Positions 53,931 to 63,823 of a stretch of DNA of 64,000 bases are shown here, piece by piece (within the stretch, counting starts at the first letter, position 1; the number at the start of each line of letters is the position of its first letter). Origin of the DNA: Acinetobacter sp. YWS30-1 (lineage in GTDB: Bacteria > Pseudomonadota > Gammaproteobacteria > Pseudomonadales > Moraxellaceae); contig NZ_CP114606.1 of assembly GCF_033558715.1 (NCBI RefSeq), positions 62,001 to 126,000 of the forward strand, in the 5' to 3' direction. The translations under genes were made by a program, and so were the position numbers. Under the pieces are notes generated by a model, which saw nothing but the letters and a program-made list of their open reading frames with translations, was not told where the DNA came from and did not search any database.

Positions 53931-54860
53931 GTGTCAAATGCTTCAAAATTCGGAAAAGTTGCCGTATTGCTGGGTGGTAAATCTGCAGAGCGTGAGGTTT
54001 CGCTAGATAGTGGAACCGCCGTACTTGAGGCATTAATGCGTTCTGGGGTCAATGCAGAAGCGTTTGATCCACAAGAGCGTAGTGTTACCGAGCTAGTAAA
54101 TTATGATCGTGCGTTTGTGGTATTGCATGGTCGTGGCGGTGAAGACGGTCAGATTCAGGGTGCGCTGGAATGGTTGAATATTCCATATACCGGTACAGGC
54201 GTACAGGGTTCTGCCATTGGTATGGATAAAGTCAAAACCAAACAGGTTTGGCAGGGTTCAGAATTACCTACTGCGCCATATCGTATCGTGACCAAGAACT
54301 CGAATGCGCAAGAAATTGTATCTGCTCTAGATTTGCCGCTGATCATTAAGCCTGTACACGAAGGTTCGAGTATTGGTATGAGTAAAGTTGAAAAAGTAGA
54401 AGACTTTGCTGATGCGATTGCCAAAGCCACTGAACATGATGCCGTGGTTATGGCAGAGAAATGGATCACAGGCCGTGAATTTACCATTGTAATTCTGAAT
54501 GGTCAGGCCCTACCTGTCATTCGTCTGCAACCGCCAGAAGATGTGGCTTTCTATGACTATGAAGCTAAATATCAGCGTAATGATGTGGAATATGGCATTC
54601 CATGTGGCTTAAGCGAGTCTGAAGAGAAAGAATTGCAAGCCTTGGCTCTACGTGCCTTCCAGGCAGTGGGTGCAAGTGGCTGGGGCCGTATTGATGCAAT
54701 GCAGGATGAACAGGGTAATTTCTGGTTGCTGGAAGTGAATACAGTTCCGGGGATGACCAGTCATTCTCTGGTACCAAAAGCGGCAGCAGCCGTCGGCTAT
54801 AGTTTTGATGCGCTCTGTGTAGCGATTCTGGAACAAACATTAAACGGTGCGGCACACTAA
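53931..54860 (+). CDS. ddlB: D-alanine-D-alanine ligase
   Basis: Ddl makes the D-Ala-D-Ala dipeptide for peptidoglycan. The 309-aa ATP-grasp enzyme has VLLGGKSAEREVSLDSG, LHGRGGEDGQIQG, KPVHEGSSIGMSKVE and LEVNTVPGMTSHSL. The start is GTG 53931, seven bases after AAGGA; the open frame upstream begins with TTG and lacks support. Confidence 0.96.
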   Translation: MSNASKFGKVAVLLGGKSAEREVSLDSGTAVLEALMRSGVNAEAFDPQERSVTELVNYDRAFVVLHGRGGEDGQIQGALEWLNIPYTGTGVQGSAIGMDKVKTKQVWQGSELPTAPYRIVTKNSNAQEIVSALDLPLIIKPVHEGSSIGMSKVEKVEDFADAIAKATEHDAVVMAEKWITGREFTIVILNGQALPVIRLQPPEDVAFYDYEAKYQRNDVEYGIPCGLSESEEKELQALALRAFQAVGASGWGRIDAMQDEQGNFWLLEVNTVPGMTSHSLVPKAAAAVGYSFDALCVAILEQTLNGAAH

Positions 54861-54863
54861 GTT

Positions 54864-55718
54864 ATGGCTCAACTCCCAGCAACCATGCGCCGTAAACGTG
54901 CTGCGATTACCTCAATTCACGACAAGCCGCCGACACGCAAAGAAAAACTGACCAACCTGGGTGGTTGGGCCTTGTTGTGTGTCGCGCTGGTGGTGCTGGC
55001 TTTTGGGATTTTTGGCCTGTATAAGGTGATGACGGATGCTCAGGTAGCAGAGCTGAAAGTGGCAGGAACGCGTTCAGCAGCTGAAGAGCGCCAGGTCATG
55101 CAGTACGTTTCACCGATTGTGACTGAAAACTATTTCACTTCGGACCTGGAATCGATTCGTGACCGCGCACTGGAATTGTCCTGGGTGGACCGTGTCGTAG
55201 TGTCTCGTGCCTGGCCAGACAAGATTCATGTCCGGGTGATGCCGCATCATGCTATTGCACGATGGGGTACAGGACGACTGCTAAGTGATAGTGGCATTAT
55301 TTTCACTGAAGTCAGTCCTAAAGATTATTCAGCTTTACCGTTGCTGCATGGACCCTCTACTCATGCAAATACCATGATGCGACGTTATAATGAAATCAAC
55401 CAGTTATTTTTACCACAAGGTATTCGTTTAAAAGAATTATATTTAACTGAACGAATGACGTGGTTTATGCAGTTTGATTCAGGTTTGCGTGTGATTGTCG
55501 ATAAAGACCAGACCATGAGCAAGTTGCAACGTTTGAGTCATCTGTCCTATAGCGAACTAAAACCGGTATGGTCAAAAATTTCAGCGATTGACCTGCGTTA
55601 TCGTAATGGATTGGCGATTCAATGGAAAAATTCAATTCCGCCTAAAATTGTAAATGGTCAATTTATTGTAACCATTAATGACACGGGCGTTGAGAATAAT
55701 GTAACAGTAAAGCCATAA
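54864..55718 (+). CDS. ftsQ: Cell division protein FtsQ
   Basis: FtsQ links early and late divisome proteins. The 284-aa bitopic protein has a basic cytosolic tail, one transmembrane helix (about 34-56), then the POTRA domain (ELKVAGTRSAAEERQ) and beta domain. Three bases after the ddlB stop; ftsA follows. Confidence 0.94.
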   Translation: MAQLPATMRRKRAAITSIHDKPPTRKEKLTNLGGWALLCVALVVLAFGIFGLYKVMTDAQVAELKVAGTRSAAEERQVMQYVSPIVTENYFTSDLESIRDRALELSWVDRVVVSRAWPDKIHVRVMPHHAIARWGTGRLLSDSGIIFTEVSPKDYSALPLLHGPSTHANTMMRRYNEINQLFLPQGIRLKELYLTERMTWFMQFDSGLRVIVDKDQTMSKLQRLSHLSYSELKPVWSKISAIDLRYRNGLAIQWKNSIPPKIVNGQFIVTINDTGVENNVTVKP

Positions 55719-55789
55719 TGACCGGCTTTAAAAACTAGAGGCCTTATAAAGCCATAAATCTAACAAACACGTAATGGTAGTAGTTAATA

Positions 55790-57052
55790 ATGAGTGAAGC
55801 TGTTCCCTCGGTTGTGGCGATTGACATTGGGACACACAAAGTTTCAGTTTTGATTGGTAAGGTACACGCGCCAGACAATATCCAAGTGATTGGAATGGCG
55901 ACCGCTCGTAACCGAGGCATGAATAAAGGAAAAATTGTCAGTCTCGATAAAGTCATTACCGCCATTAAAAACGCCGTACAAGAAGCGGAAGATATGGCTG
56001 AATGTCGTGTGCATTCTGCGTGGATTTCGATCCCGAGTGCTGAATTAAAAAGCTTTTATGCCTCGGGTCGTACCACCATTGATAATAGTGAACATTCAAT
56101 TACGACCAGTGAAGTGGTACGGGCACTTGAGCTGGCCAAAGCCAGTCATGTCACCTCAGATCATTATCTGGTGAGTGCGGTACCATTGGGCTTCGAGCTG
56201 GATGATGCACCTGAGTGGGTACTCAACCCGATCCGTATGTCGGCACATAGCATGACCGGGCATTATCACTTGATGATGTTACCGATCAGCACCATGCAGA
56301 ATATTGACCGCGCTTTAAAAGGGGCCAATATCGGTGTGGAGAAAATGGTGGTGTCCTGTCTGGCTACCGCTGAAGCCAGCCTGCTCAAAGATGAAAAAGA
56401 ATATGGCGTGTGTCTGGTGGATATCGGTGCGGGAACCACCAATGTCGCTGTTTATCTGGATGGCCGTTTGGCATTAACCCATACCATTCAGCGTGGCGGT
56501 GAACATGTGACCCGTGATATCGCAGCAGTTTTACAGACTACGACAGAAGAAGCAGAACGTCTGAAATTGCTCTATGGTTGTGTTGACCTGAAAGTGGTTA
56601 AACCAGAGCATATGATTCAGTTCCAGGGCATTGATGGACCACAAACCATTAGCCGGATTGAACTGACTGAAATTATCATGGCGCGTTATGAAGAAATCAT
56701 GGGTCTGGTGCGTGATGAACTGGTGAACCATGGCGCGATGCAGGGACTGTATCATGGTGTGGTGCTGACTGGTGATGCCAGTCAGATTGAAGGTATGGTC
56801 AGCTTTGTACGCCGTACCTTGGGTGTATCTGCACATCTGGGCAATCCGCCGGTACAGGTCTATGCGGATGAACAGCACCAGGCGGCTTTACGTCGTTCCC
56901 AGTACGCAACAGTGGCTGGTTTGCTGATGTTTAGTCAGAGTGATACCCAGGAAACCCTCGTTGAAACCGAAGACGGGGACAAATTATCAGTAACACAGCG
57001 CATTAAACGGGCATGGTCAGGTTTTAACGAAACGTTAAAAGCGATCTTTTAA
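55790..57052 (+). CDS. ftsA: Cell division protein FtsA
   Basis: FtsA is the actin-like membrane anchor of FtsZ. The 420-aa protein has the phosphate-binding AIDIGTHKVSVLIG and VDIGAGTTNVAVY loops, and GVVLTGDASQIEG as the adenosine motif. The C-terminal amphipathic helix (QRIKRAWSGFNETLKAIF) fits membrane targeting. Confidence 0.96.
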   Translation: MSEAVPSVVAIDIGTHKVSVLIGKVHAPDNIQVIGMATARNRGMNKGKIVSLDKVITAIKNAVQEAEDMAECRVHSAWISIPSAELKSFYASGRTTIDNSEHSITTSEVVRALELAKASHVTSDHYLVSAVPLGFELDDAPEWVLNPIRMSAHSMTGHYHLMMLPISTMQNIDRALKGANIGVEKMVVSCLATAEASLLKDEKEYGVCLVDIGAGTTNVAVYLDGRLALTHTIQRGGEHVTRDIAAVLQTTTEEAERLKLLYGCVDLKVVKPEHMIQFQGIDGPQTISRIELTEIIMARYEEIMGLVRDELVNHGAMQGLYHGVVLTGDASQIEGMVSFVRRTLGVSAHLGNPPVQVYADEQHQAALRRSQYATVAGLLMFSQSDTQETLVETEDGDKLSVTQRIKRAWSGFNETLKAIF

Positions 57053-57211
57053 GCGATTTTTATTGTGAATATTGTTGGGAAGTTGTAGTTAATCCGGCTT
57101 GTACTTGACAAGTGCCTGCTTGAGCAGCATTCTTAAAAACAATTTTTATCAAGATTAAGGCAGTATACGGGCTTAGTGACTGCCAATTATGAATTAGGAA
57201 TTTTATAGGTC

Positions 57212-58399
57212 ATGGCCTCATTTGAATTTTTCGAAGAAGATCATAGCGATAGCAATGGTCAAGCCCGTTTCACTGTATTTGGTGTAGGTGGTGCGGGTGG
57301 TAATGCTGTACAGCATATGTTGCAGTCCGATATCCAGGGCGTAAAGTTCGTCTGTGCCAATACAGACAAACAGGCACTGGATCGCATGGAAGCCGAATTT
57401 AAAATTCAGCTGGGTGAGCAAAGTACACGTGGTCTGGGTGCTGGAGCAAATCCACAGGTCGGTCAAGCGGCAGCAGAAGAAAGCCGTGAACTGATCCGCC
57501 AGCAGCTTGAAGGTACCGATATGGTATTCGTTACTGCCGGTATGGGTGGTGGTACAGGTACCGGTGCTGCGCCAGTCGTTGCTGAAATTGCTAAAGAAAT
57601 GGGTATCCTCACTGTTGGTGTCGTAACTACACCATTCAACTTTGAAGGTAAACGCCGTCTGCAATCTGCCGAGAAGGGGATTGAAGCGTTAGAACAGCAC
57701 GTAGATTCTCTGATCATCATTCCAAACCAGCGTCTATTGAAAGTCTTCCGTGATATTTCAATGAAGGATGCATATAAAAAAGCGGATGATGTACTGTTGA
57801 ATGCGGTACGTAGTATCTTTGATCTGGTGGTACGTCCTGGTCACATTAACCTTGACTTCGCCGATCTGAAAACTGCAATGAGTACACGTGGTTATGCCAT
57901 GATGGGGGTAGGCTTGGGTCGTGGTGAAAACCGTGCACGTCAGGCAGCAGAACAGGCGATTCGCAGCCCATTACTGGATAACGTCACCATCATGAATGCC
58001 AAAGGTATTCTGATTAACGTGACGGGTGGTGATGACGTAACCTTCGGTGAAATCGAAGAAATTACTGATGTTGTAAACCAGATCGTGGATCTAGACGAAG
58101 GTCAGGTCTTCTACGGTACAGTATTTGATCCTGATGCTCGTGATGAAATCAGCGTCACAGTGATTGCGACTGGTCTGACTCGCCATGCTGCAGATTCGGT
58201 TGAGCCGACTAAACGCGCGAATGTACAGGCAGCACGTCCATCAGCATCACAGGCAGTAGTTGAAGATGATGATGTACCGGCAATTCAGCGTCAGCAAAAT
58301 GAAGCAGGTGCAGCAGCTAATCCTGCAGCTTCAGTTTCTAGCCCGCGTCCAACGCCAATGAGCATCCAAGATTATCTTAAAAATCAACAGCGTAAGTAA
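57212..58399 (+). CDS. ftsZ: Cell division protein FtsZ
   Basis: FtsZ, the tubulin-like GTPase that forms the Z-ring. The 395-aa protein carries the tubulin signature GGGTGTGAAPVVAEI near residue 112, the T7 loop NLDFADLKTAMS, a low-complexity linker (about 325-380) and the conserved C-terminal peptide ending MSIQDYLKNQQRK, which lacks the usual IPAFLR-type form but keeps the position. A 159-bp gap after ftsA may hold its own promoter (TTGACA at about 57107). Confidence 0.97.
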   Translation: MASFEFFEEDHSDSNGQARFTVFGVGGAGGNAVQHMLQSDIQGVKFVCANTDKQALDRMEAEFKIQLGEQSTRGLGAGANPQVGQAAAEESRELIRQQLEGTDMVFVTAGMGGGTGTGAAPVVAEIAKEMGILTVGVVTTPFNFEGKRRLQSAEKGIEALEQHVDSLIIIPNQRLLKVFRDISMKDAYKKADDVLLNAVRSIFDLVVRPGHINLDFADLKTAMSTRGYAMMGVGLGRGENRARQAAEQAIRSPLLDNVTIMNAKGILINVTGGDDVTFGEIEEITDVVNQIVDLDEGQVFYGTVFDPDARDEISVTVIATGLTRHAADSVEPTKRANVQAARPSASQAVVEDDDVPAIQRQQNEAGAAANPAASVSSPRPTPMSIQDYLKNQQRK

Positions 58400-58433
58400 T
58401 ATGTAACAGCATGTGTTTACGATGATTGCACAG

Positions 58434-58459
58434 AAAAGGTGGCTTTAGAGCCACCTTTT
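58434..58459 (+). terminator. ftsZ terminator
   Basis: AAAAGGTGGCT (58434-58444) and AGCCACCTTTT (58449-58459), TTAG loop, then GTTTTTTA. It separates ftsZ from lpxC, so lpxC should have a separate promoter or rely on read-through. Confidence 0.87.
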
Positions 58460-58525
58460 GTTTTTTATCAATGGCCAAATATGCTAACGTATAGCGGTTT
58501 TATTGGTGAACAGATGATAAAAAGC

Positions 58526-59428
58526 ATGTTGAAACAACGTACCCTGCAACGTATCGTGAAAGCGAGCGGAATCGGTCTTCATAGTGGGCAGAAGGTTATG
58601 ATTAACTTTGTGCCACACCACGCCGATGGGGGCATTGTGTTTCGTCGTATTGATCTGGATCCACCTGTCGATATTCCTGCGGATGCCTTATTGATCCAGG
58701 AAGCCTTCATGTGTTCGAATCTGGTTCAGTCAAATGCCAAAGTGGGTACGATTGAGCATGTGATGAGCGCCATTGCGGGACTGGGCATTGATAACCTGAT
58801 TATTGAAGTGTCAGCTTCAGAAGTTCCCATTATGGATGGTAGTGCCGGACCTTTCATTTATCTGCTCATGCAGGGCGGCTTGCAAGAACTAGATGCACCA
58901 AAGAAATTTATTAAAATTATTAAACCTGTTGAAGCCCTGATCGATGATAAACGGGCGATTTTCAGCCCACACGACGGCTTTCAGCTAAATTTCACTATTG
59001 ATTTTGATCACCCTGCCTTTAAAAAAGAACATCAGTCTGCCAGCATCGATTTTTCTACAGAAACCTTCGTTTATGAAGTCAGTGAAGCGCGTACATTCGG
59101 CTTTATGAAAGACCTTGACTACTTGAAAGCCAATAATCTGGCTTTGGGTGCAAGCTTGGAAAATGCCATCGGTGTAGATGAAACTGGTGTGGTCAATGAA
59201 GAAGGTTTGCGTTTCTCGGATGAGTTTGTACGTCACAAGATTCTGGACGCAGTAGGTGATTTATACCTGCTAGGCCACCAGATCATTGCCAAATTTGATG
59301 GTTACAAATCAGGGCATGCTTTGAATAATCAACTATTGCGTAACGTGAAAAGTGACCCAAGCAGCTATGAAATTGTAACATTTGATGACGTAACTCAATG
59401 TCCAATTAGTTATGTAACTGTGACATAA
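58526..59428 (+). CDS. lpxC: UDP-3-O-acyl-N-acetylglucosamine deacetylase
   Basis: LpxC performs the committed step of lipid A synthesis. From ATG 58526 the protein is 300 aa, the length I know for A. baumannii LpxC, and starts [21 protein letters not shown]. Zinc ligands are in GTIEHVMSA and [24 protein letters not shown] holds the catalytic histidine. The frame is open 29 codons upstream, across the ftsZ terminator, but those codons are implausible. Confidence 0.96.
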   Translation: MLKQRTLQRIVKASGIGLHSGQKVMINFVPHHADGGIVFRRIDLDPPVDIPADALLIQEAFMCSNLVQSNAKVGTIEHVMSAIAGLGIDNLIIEVSASEVPIMDGSAGPFIYLLMQGGLQELDAPKKFIKIIKPVEALIDDKRAIFSPHDGFQLNFTIDFDHPAFKKEHQSASIDFSTETFVYEVSEARTFGFMKDLDYLKANNLALGASLENAIGVDETGVVNEEGLRFSDEFVRHKILDAVGDLYLLGHQIIAKFDGYKSGHALNNQLLRNVKSDPSSYEIVTFDDVTQCPISYVTVT

Positions 59429-59471
59429 GTCCTTGTCTTTGTGTCTTTGTGTTATAACTTAGCTGCATCTA

Positions 59472-59489
59472 ATGTGACGCCTGTCACAT
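59472..59489. promoter_or_regulatory. CRP/Vfr-like palindrome
   Basis: TGTGA-N6-TCACA at 59473-59488 inside the perfect dyad ATGTGAC-GCCT-GTCACAT matches the CRP/Vfr consensus half-sites exactly. It lies between two convergent genes, where no promoter is obvious, so it may be chance or a terminator-like hairpin. Confidence 0.35.
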
Positions 59490-59494
59490 AAAAA

Positions 59495-59530
59495 TAACAT
59501 TGGAATTTATTACATCTCATTGCAATGTTA
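59495..59530 (+). terminator. Possible lpxC terminator
   Basis: TAACATTG (59495-59502) and CAATGTTA (59523-59530) pair around a 20-nt loop, followed by CTTTTTATT. The second arm overlaps the convergent dciA stop. Confidence 0.4.
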
Positions 59531-59968
59531 CTTTTTATTGCTTGCCAAACGTAGTAAAGCTTGGCTAAGCTTAGGGTCGCTTATAAAGTCAGCAGCACCG
59601 CGAAGTAATTCCTGTGTTTCTGGACTCAAGGCTCTTTCAGATTTTTCTGGAACCGGTTGAACAGGGGATGGATTCCTTAAGCAAACCTGGATTTTAGTGA
59701 GATCTTTTAATTCGTTTATTTGAGAGAGTTGTGAGATGTATTGCTTTTGAAGATAGGCCAATTGAGAAATCATGGCTTGGTTTTCACCAGTAATCGTTAA
59801 CACACCATTTTGATAGCAGGCAACTTGCCATTGTTCGGGTTGAGGCAATAGCGGTTGTACGAGTTTCGTAAGCTTCTGCCATGCAGAAACTTGTGATGAG
59901 AGAAACGAAAAGTTTCCTGTTTTTATCTGTTTTCTTGTTTTTTGAAAGACGTTGACAGGTTCCGACAT
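59528..59968 (-). CDS. dciA: DciA-like (DUF721) protein
   Basis: DciA loads the replicative helicase DnaB in bacteria that lack DnaC. The 146-aa protein has the DUF721 core, with WQVACYQNGVLTITGENQAMISQLAYL (about residues 46-72), a KH-like region followed by a proline-rich linker and a C-terminal helix. Identification is by family pattern, and the role by homology. In Pseudomonas a DUF721 gene also neighbours lpxC. Confidence 0.85.
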   Translation of the reverse strand: MSEPVNVFQKTRKQIKTGNFSFLSSQVSAWQKLTKLVQPLLPQPEQWQVACYQNGVLTITGENQAMISQLAYLQKQYISQLSQINELKDLTKIQVCLRNPSPVQPVPEKSERALSPETQELLRGAADFISDPKLSQALLRLASNKK

Positions 59969-60072
59969 ACATAATTCCTACATGTTTATGTCTTAATCTT
60001 ATGCGCTTCTTAAAGTGGATATCAAGGAAGAGATCTTCAAGAAACTCGATTAGCAGTTTAGAGAGGTTTTTT

Positions 60073-60768
60073 ATGCATATGCCTATGCGACGTATCCTAT
60101 TGGCATTTTCTATTTCGGTTTCAGCTGCTTCAGTAGCTTTTGCAGATTTAGTGGATCTGAATCAACAAGATGCTACACCTGACCGTCTTGAGCAGTTAAC
60201 ACGTACTTTATCGCAGGGTTCTTATACCCATCCTGAAGATATTGATATTCCCGCACAAACTAAATTAAATGTTCAGCTACGTGAAAAACCGGTTGAACTG
60301 AATAATCAGACCATTGCTCAAAAATATGGCAATTCTTCATCCAGTAAAGTTGCATCTTCAAATAATCCTTATTCGTGGTTAGTGGCTCATCCATTACCCG
60401 ACATGAAACGTGTCAGCTCAAATTTTGGCGGCCGTACCATGGGTGGTCGTGCTGAAAATCACTCAGGTCTAGATCTGGCTGCTGCAAGCGGTACACCGAT
60501 CTATGCAACTGGTCCTGGTATCGTAACCAAATCGGGTTGGGGTACAGGTTATGGTCAGTATGTCGAAATTAACCATGGTAATGGATACCTTACTCGTTAT
60601 GCCCATGCTTCACGCTTGATTGCACGTGTGGGAGATCAGGTGCAAGCCGGTGATCATATTGCGAATGTAGGTTGTACAGGTCGTTGTACTGGTCCTCATC
60701 TACACTATGAAGTAGTAAAAGACGGTCAACGTAAAAATCCTTCAACTTATTTAGCAATGTTGCCTTAA
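60073..60768 (+). CDS. M23-family metallopeptidase
   Basis: A 231-aa exported peptidase with signal sequence (MHMPMRRILLAFSISVSAASVAFA), a low-complexity region and a C-terminal LytM/M23 domain with zinc motifs NHSGLDLAAASG and GPHLHYEV. It probably cleaves peptidoglycan cross-links. A second Cys pair lies in NVGCTGRCTG. ATG 60073 has GAGAGG six bases upstream; the frame also opens at 60001 but that start lacks support. Confidence 0.93.
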   Translation: MHMPMRRILLAFSISVSAASVAFADLVDLNQQDATPDRLEQLTRTLSQGSYTHPEDIDIPAQTKLNVQLREKPVELNNQTIAQKYGNSSSSKVASSNNPYSWLVAHPLPDMKRVSSNFGGRTMGGRAENHSGLDLAAASGTPIYATGPGIVTKSGWGTGYGQYVEINHGNGYLTRYAHASRLIARVGDQVQAGDHIANVGCTGRCTGPHLHYEVVKDGQRKNPSTYLAMLP

Positions 60769-61118
60769 GCGTAGCTTTGCTCAAAATAACTGAAATACTT
60801 TAATACGTCTGATACTTGATACTCATAAAAAATCAATCAAACCGCTTTTAAAGCAATTAGACTGAACATTTCTTCCAGGGAGTAGAGAAGGAGTTCGGTC
60901 TAATTGCTTTTAGATATTATATTATCACCGAGAATTATAACTGTCGTATAAAAAATCGCCATTATTGACTTCTTTTTGTTACTTTGTGTAATAAAGTGTC
61001 AATGTATATTTAGATAATAAATAGTACTCCAGAACCGCATTCAGCCAAGGCCATACCTGCATAAGCCGTAAATATGATACATATAAGTGATCAATTTGGC
61101 TTTCAGGAACTGTAGATT
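60769..61118. other. Intergenic region upstream of aceE
   Basis: Contains a long hairpin (60850-60910) and then the aceE leader. No gene, tRNA or repeat is recognised. A promoter for the pyruvate dehydrogenase operon must lie between 60911 and 61118. Confidence 0.5.
60850..60910 (+). terminator. Long imperfect hairpin after the M23 gene
   Basis: AAAGCAATTAGACTGAAC (60850-60867) and GTTCGGTCTAATTGCTTT (60893-60910) pair over 18 positions with one T-G wobble and a 25-nt loop. A short T-run is part of the stem end. It could be a terminator or a regulatory hairpin. Confidence 0.5.
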
Positions 61119-63821
61119 ATGGCGTTTTATGGAGATACCGACGCTCAAGAAACCCAAGAATGGCAAGACGCTTTTGACTCCGTTTTGCAGCACATGGGAA
61201 CCGAGCGCGCCGCCTTTTTACTTGAAAAACTTTATCAACGCGCAATTGCCAAACATGTTCCTATTCAGCGTTTAAATACTCCCTACTTAAACACTATTTC
61301 TGTAGAAGAACAACCTGCGATGCCGGGCGACCAGGACATGGAGCGCCGTATTCGCGCGCTGATCCGCTGGAATGCTTTGGCAATGGTGCTTCGCGCAAAT
61401 AAAACCGGTGATGACTTAGGTGGTCACTTGGCCAGCTTTGCTTCATCTGCCACTTTATACGATGTGGGTTTTAACCATTTCTTCCGTGCCAATAACGACA
61501 GCTTCGGTGGCGACCTGATTTACTATCAAGGTCACTGTGCACCGGGGATTTATGCCCGCTCATTTTTAGAAGGTCGCTTAACTGAAGAGCATCTGAATAA
61601 TTTCCGTCGTGAAGTCGGCGGCAAAGGCTTACCCTCTTATCCTCATCCTTACTTGATGCCAGATTACTGGCAGTTCCCGACGGTATCGATGGGTCTGGGT
61701 CCAATCATGTCGATCTATCAGGCGCATATTCAAAAGTATCTGATGAACCGTGGCTTGATTAAGGAAGAAGACCGTAAAGTCTGGGCTTATCTGGGCGATG
61801 GCGAAATGGATGAGCCGGAAAGCTTGGGCGCGATTTCACTGGCGGGTCGTGAGAAGCTGGACAACCTGATCTGGGTGGTGAACTGTAACTTGCAGCGTCT
61901 GGATGGCCCGGTACGTGGTAATGGCAAGATCATTCAGGAACTTGAATCATTGTTCCGTGGTGCTGGCTGGCGCGTGATTAAAGTTGTCTGGGGTCGTCAT
62001 TGGGATCCGCTACTGGATAAAGACAAATCTGGTGCACTCAAAGCGATTATGGAAGAAGCAGTAGATGGTGATTATCAGCGCTATCAGGTGAAAGGTGGTG
62101 CTTATGCACGCGCACATTTCTTTGGTAAATATCCAGAAGCAGAAGCTTTGGTCAAAGACCTGAGCGATGAAGATATTGATAATCTGAACCGTGGTGGTCA
62201 TGACCCGTACAAAGTCTTTGCTGCCTATGCAGAAGCGACCAAGGCCAAAGGTCAGCCAACGGTCATTCTGGCGAAAACCGTAAAAGGTTATGGTCTGTCT
62301 GATGAAATTGAAGCGGTGAATAAGACCCACCAAATCAAGAAAATGCAGCTGGAATCGTTGAAATACGTACGTAACCGTTTCAACTTGCCATTTACTGATG
62401 AACAACTGGAAGAAATTCCATTCTACCGCCCAAGCGAAAACTCGCCTGAAATTAAATATATGAAGGCACGCCGTGAAGCACTGGGTGGTTATCTGCCAGC
62501 ACGTCGCAAAGAAAGCGAATCTTTACCAATTCCTGAGCTCTCTGTTTTTGATGCTGTGCTCAAAGGTTCAAACGGTAAAGAACAGTCCACCACCATGGTC
62601 ATGGTTCGTCTCATCTCTGCCTTATTAAAAGAGAAAGCAATCAAGGACCGTGTGGTACCGATCGTGCCAGATGAAGCGCGTACCTTTGGTCTGGAAGGGA
62701 TGTTCCGTCAATTGGGGATCTATGCAGCGCATGGTCAACAATATACCCCTGAAGATCAGGAACAGTTGATGCATTACCGTGAAGCCAAAGACGGTCATAT
62801 GTTACAGGAAGGGATTAACGAAGCCGGTGCGATGAGCGCATGGGCAGCCTTGGCGACCAGTTATTCAACCAATAACCTGCCAATGATTCCGATGTACATG
62901 TACTACTCGATGTTCGGCTTCCAGCGTATTGGCGATATTGCCTGGGCCGCAGGTGATGCACAGGCGCAAGGCTTCTTGCTGGGTGCAACCGCTGGCCGTA
63001 CTACCTTAAATGGTGAGGGCTTGCAGCATCAGGATGGTCATTCGCATATTCTGGCCAACACCATTCCAAACTGTGTCTCTTATGACCCGTGCTTTGGCTA
63101 TGAGCTTGCTGTGATCGTGCATGATGGTCTGCAACGTATGTATGTGAATCAGGAGCGTGTGTTCTATTATCTGACCTTGATGAACGAAAATTACGAACAT
63201 CCGCCAATGCCGCAAGGTGCAGAAGAAGGCATCAAGCGTGGTATGTATCTGCTGGAAGAAGACGAAAAAGCGACGGTTCAGTTGATGGGTTCAGGCGTGA
63301 TTCTGCGTGAAGTCATCAAGGCCGCAAAAATCCTGCGTGAGGAATATCAGATTCATGCCAATGTCTGGAGCGTGACCAGCTTTAACGAACTCGCTCGCGA
63401 TGGTATGGCATGTGAAGAATATAACCGCCTGCATCCACTGGCTGAAGAAGCGAAAGAGCCATGGGTGTCTCAGCAGTTACGTGACAAGGACGGTATTGTG
63501 GTATCGGCTACCGATCACATGCGTGCCTATAGCGAACAGATCCGTGCCTATCTTCCAGATAGCCGTCCATTCGTAGCCTTGGGTACCGATGGTTATGGCC
63601 GTTCAGATACCCGTGGCAACCTGCGTAGCTACTTTGGTGTCGATGCTGCACATATTGTCGTAGCAACCTTGAAGAAGCTGGCAGATGAAGGCGAAGTCGA
63701 TGCACGTTTAGTGAAAGACGCGATCTCTAGCTTTGAGTTAGATACTGATCGTCCGGTGGCTTGGGCACCTCAGGCGACTCCTGAATTGCATCCAGTTGCT
63801 GACTACAAAGAGGAGAACTAA
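61119..63821 (+). CDS. aceE: Pyruvate dehydrogenase E1 component
   Basis: AceE is the homodimeric E1 of pyruvate dehydrogenase, decarboxylating pyruvate with thiamine diphosphate and acetylating the lipoyl group of E2. The 900-aa length is normal. The ThDP motif runs from GDGEMDEPES (226) to NCNLQRLDG (255); NTIPNC and the late SFNELARDG regions are typical of AceE. aceF follows at once, so the operon continues. Confidence 0.97.
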   Translation: MAFYGDTDAQETQEWQDAFDSVLQHMGTERAAFLLEKLYQRAIAKHVPIQRLNTPYLNTISVEEQPAMPGDQDMERRIRALIRWNALAMVLRANKTGDDLGGHLASFASSATLYDVGFNHFFRANNDSFGGDLIYYQGHCAPGIYARSFLEGRLTEEHLNNFRREVGGKGLPSYPHPYLMPDYWQFPTVSMGLGPIMSIYQAHIQKYLMNRGLIKEEDRKVWAYLGDGEMDEPESLGAISLAGREKLDNLIWVVNCNLQRLDGPVRGNGKIIQELESLFRGAGWRVIKVVWGRHWDPLLDKDKSGALKAIMEEAVDGDYQRYQVKGGAYARAHFFGKYPEAEALVKDLSDEDIDNLNRGGHDPYKVFAAYAEATKAKGQPTVILAKTVKGYGLSDEIEAVNKTHQIKKMQLESLKYVRNRFNLPFTDEQLEEIPFYRPSENSPEIKYMKARREALGGYLPARRKESESLPIPELSVFDAVLKGSNGKEQSTTMVMVRLISALLKEKAIKDRVVPIVPDEARTFGLEGMFRQLGIYAAHGQQYTPEDQEQLMHYREAKDGHMLQEGINEAGAMSAWAALATSYSTNNLPMIPMYMYYSMFGFQRIGDIAWAAGDAQAQGFLLGATAGRTTLNGEGLQHQDGHSHILANTIPNCVSYDPCFGYELAVIVHDGLQRMYVNQERVFYYLTLMNENYEHPPMPQGAEEGIKRGMYLLEEDEKATVQLMGSGVILREVIKAAKILREEYQIHANVWSVTSFNELARDGMACEEYNRLHPLAEEAKEPWVSQQLRDKDGIVVSATDHMRAYSEQIRAYLPDSRPFVALGTDGYGRSDTRGNLRSYFGVDAAHIVVATLKKLADEGEVDARLVKDAISSFELDTDRPVAWAPQATPELHPVADYKEEN

Positions 63822-63823
63822 TC

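Noticed and set aside
57218..57664. Leftward 148-codon frame in ftsZ
   Set aside because: Low-complexity shadow of FtsZ on the opposite strand.
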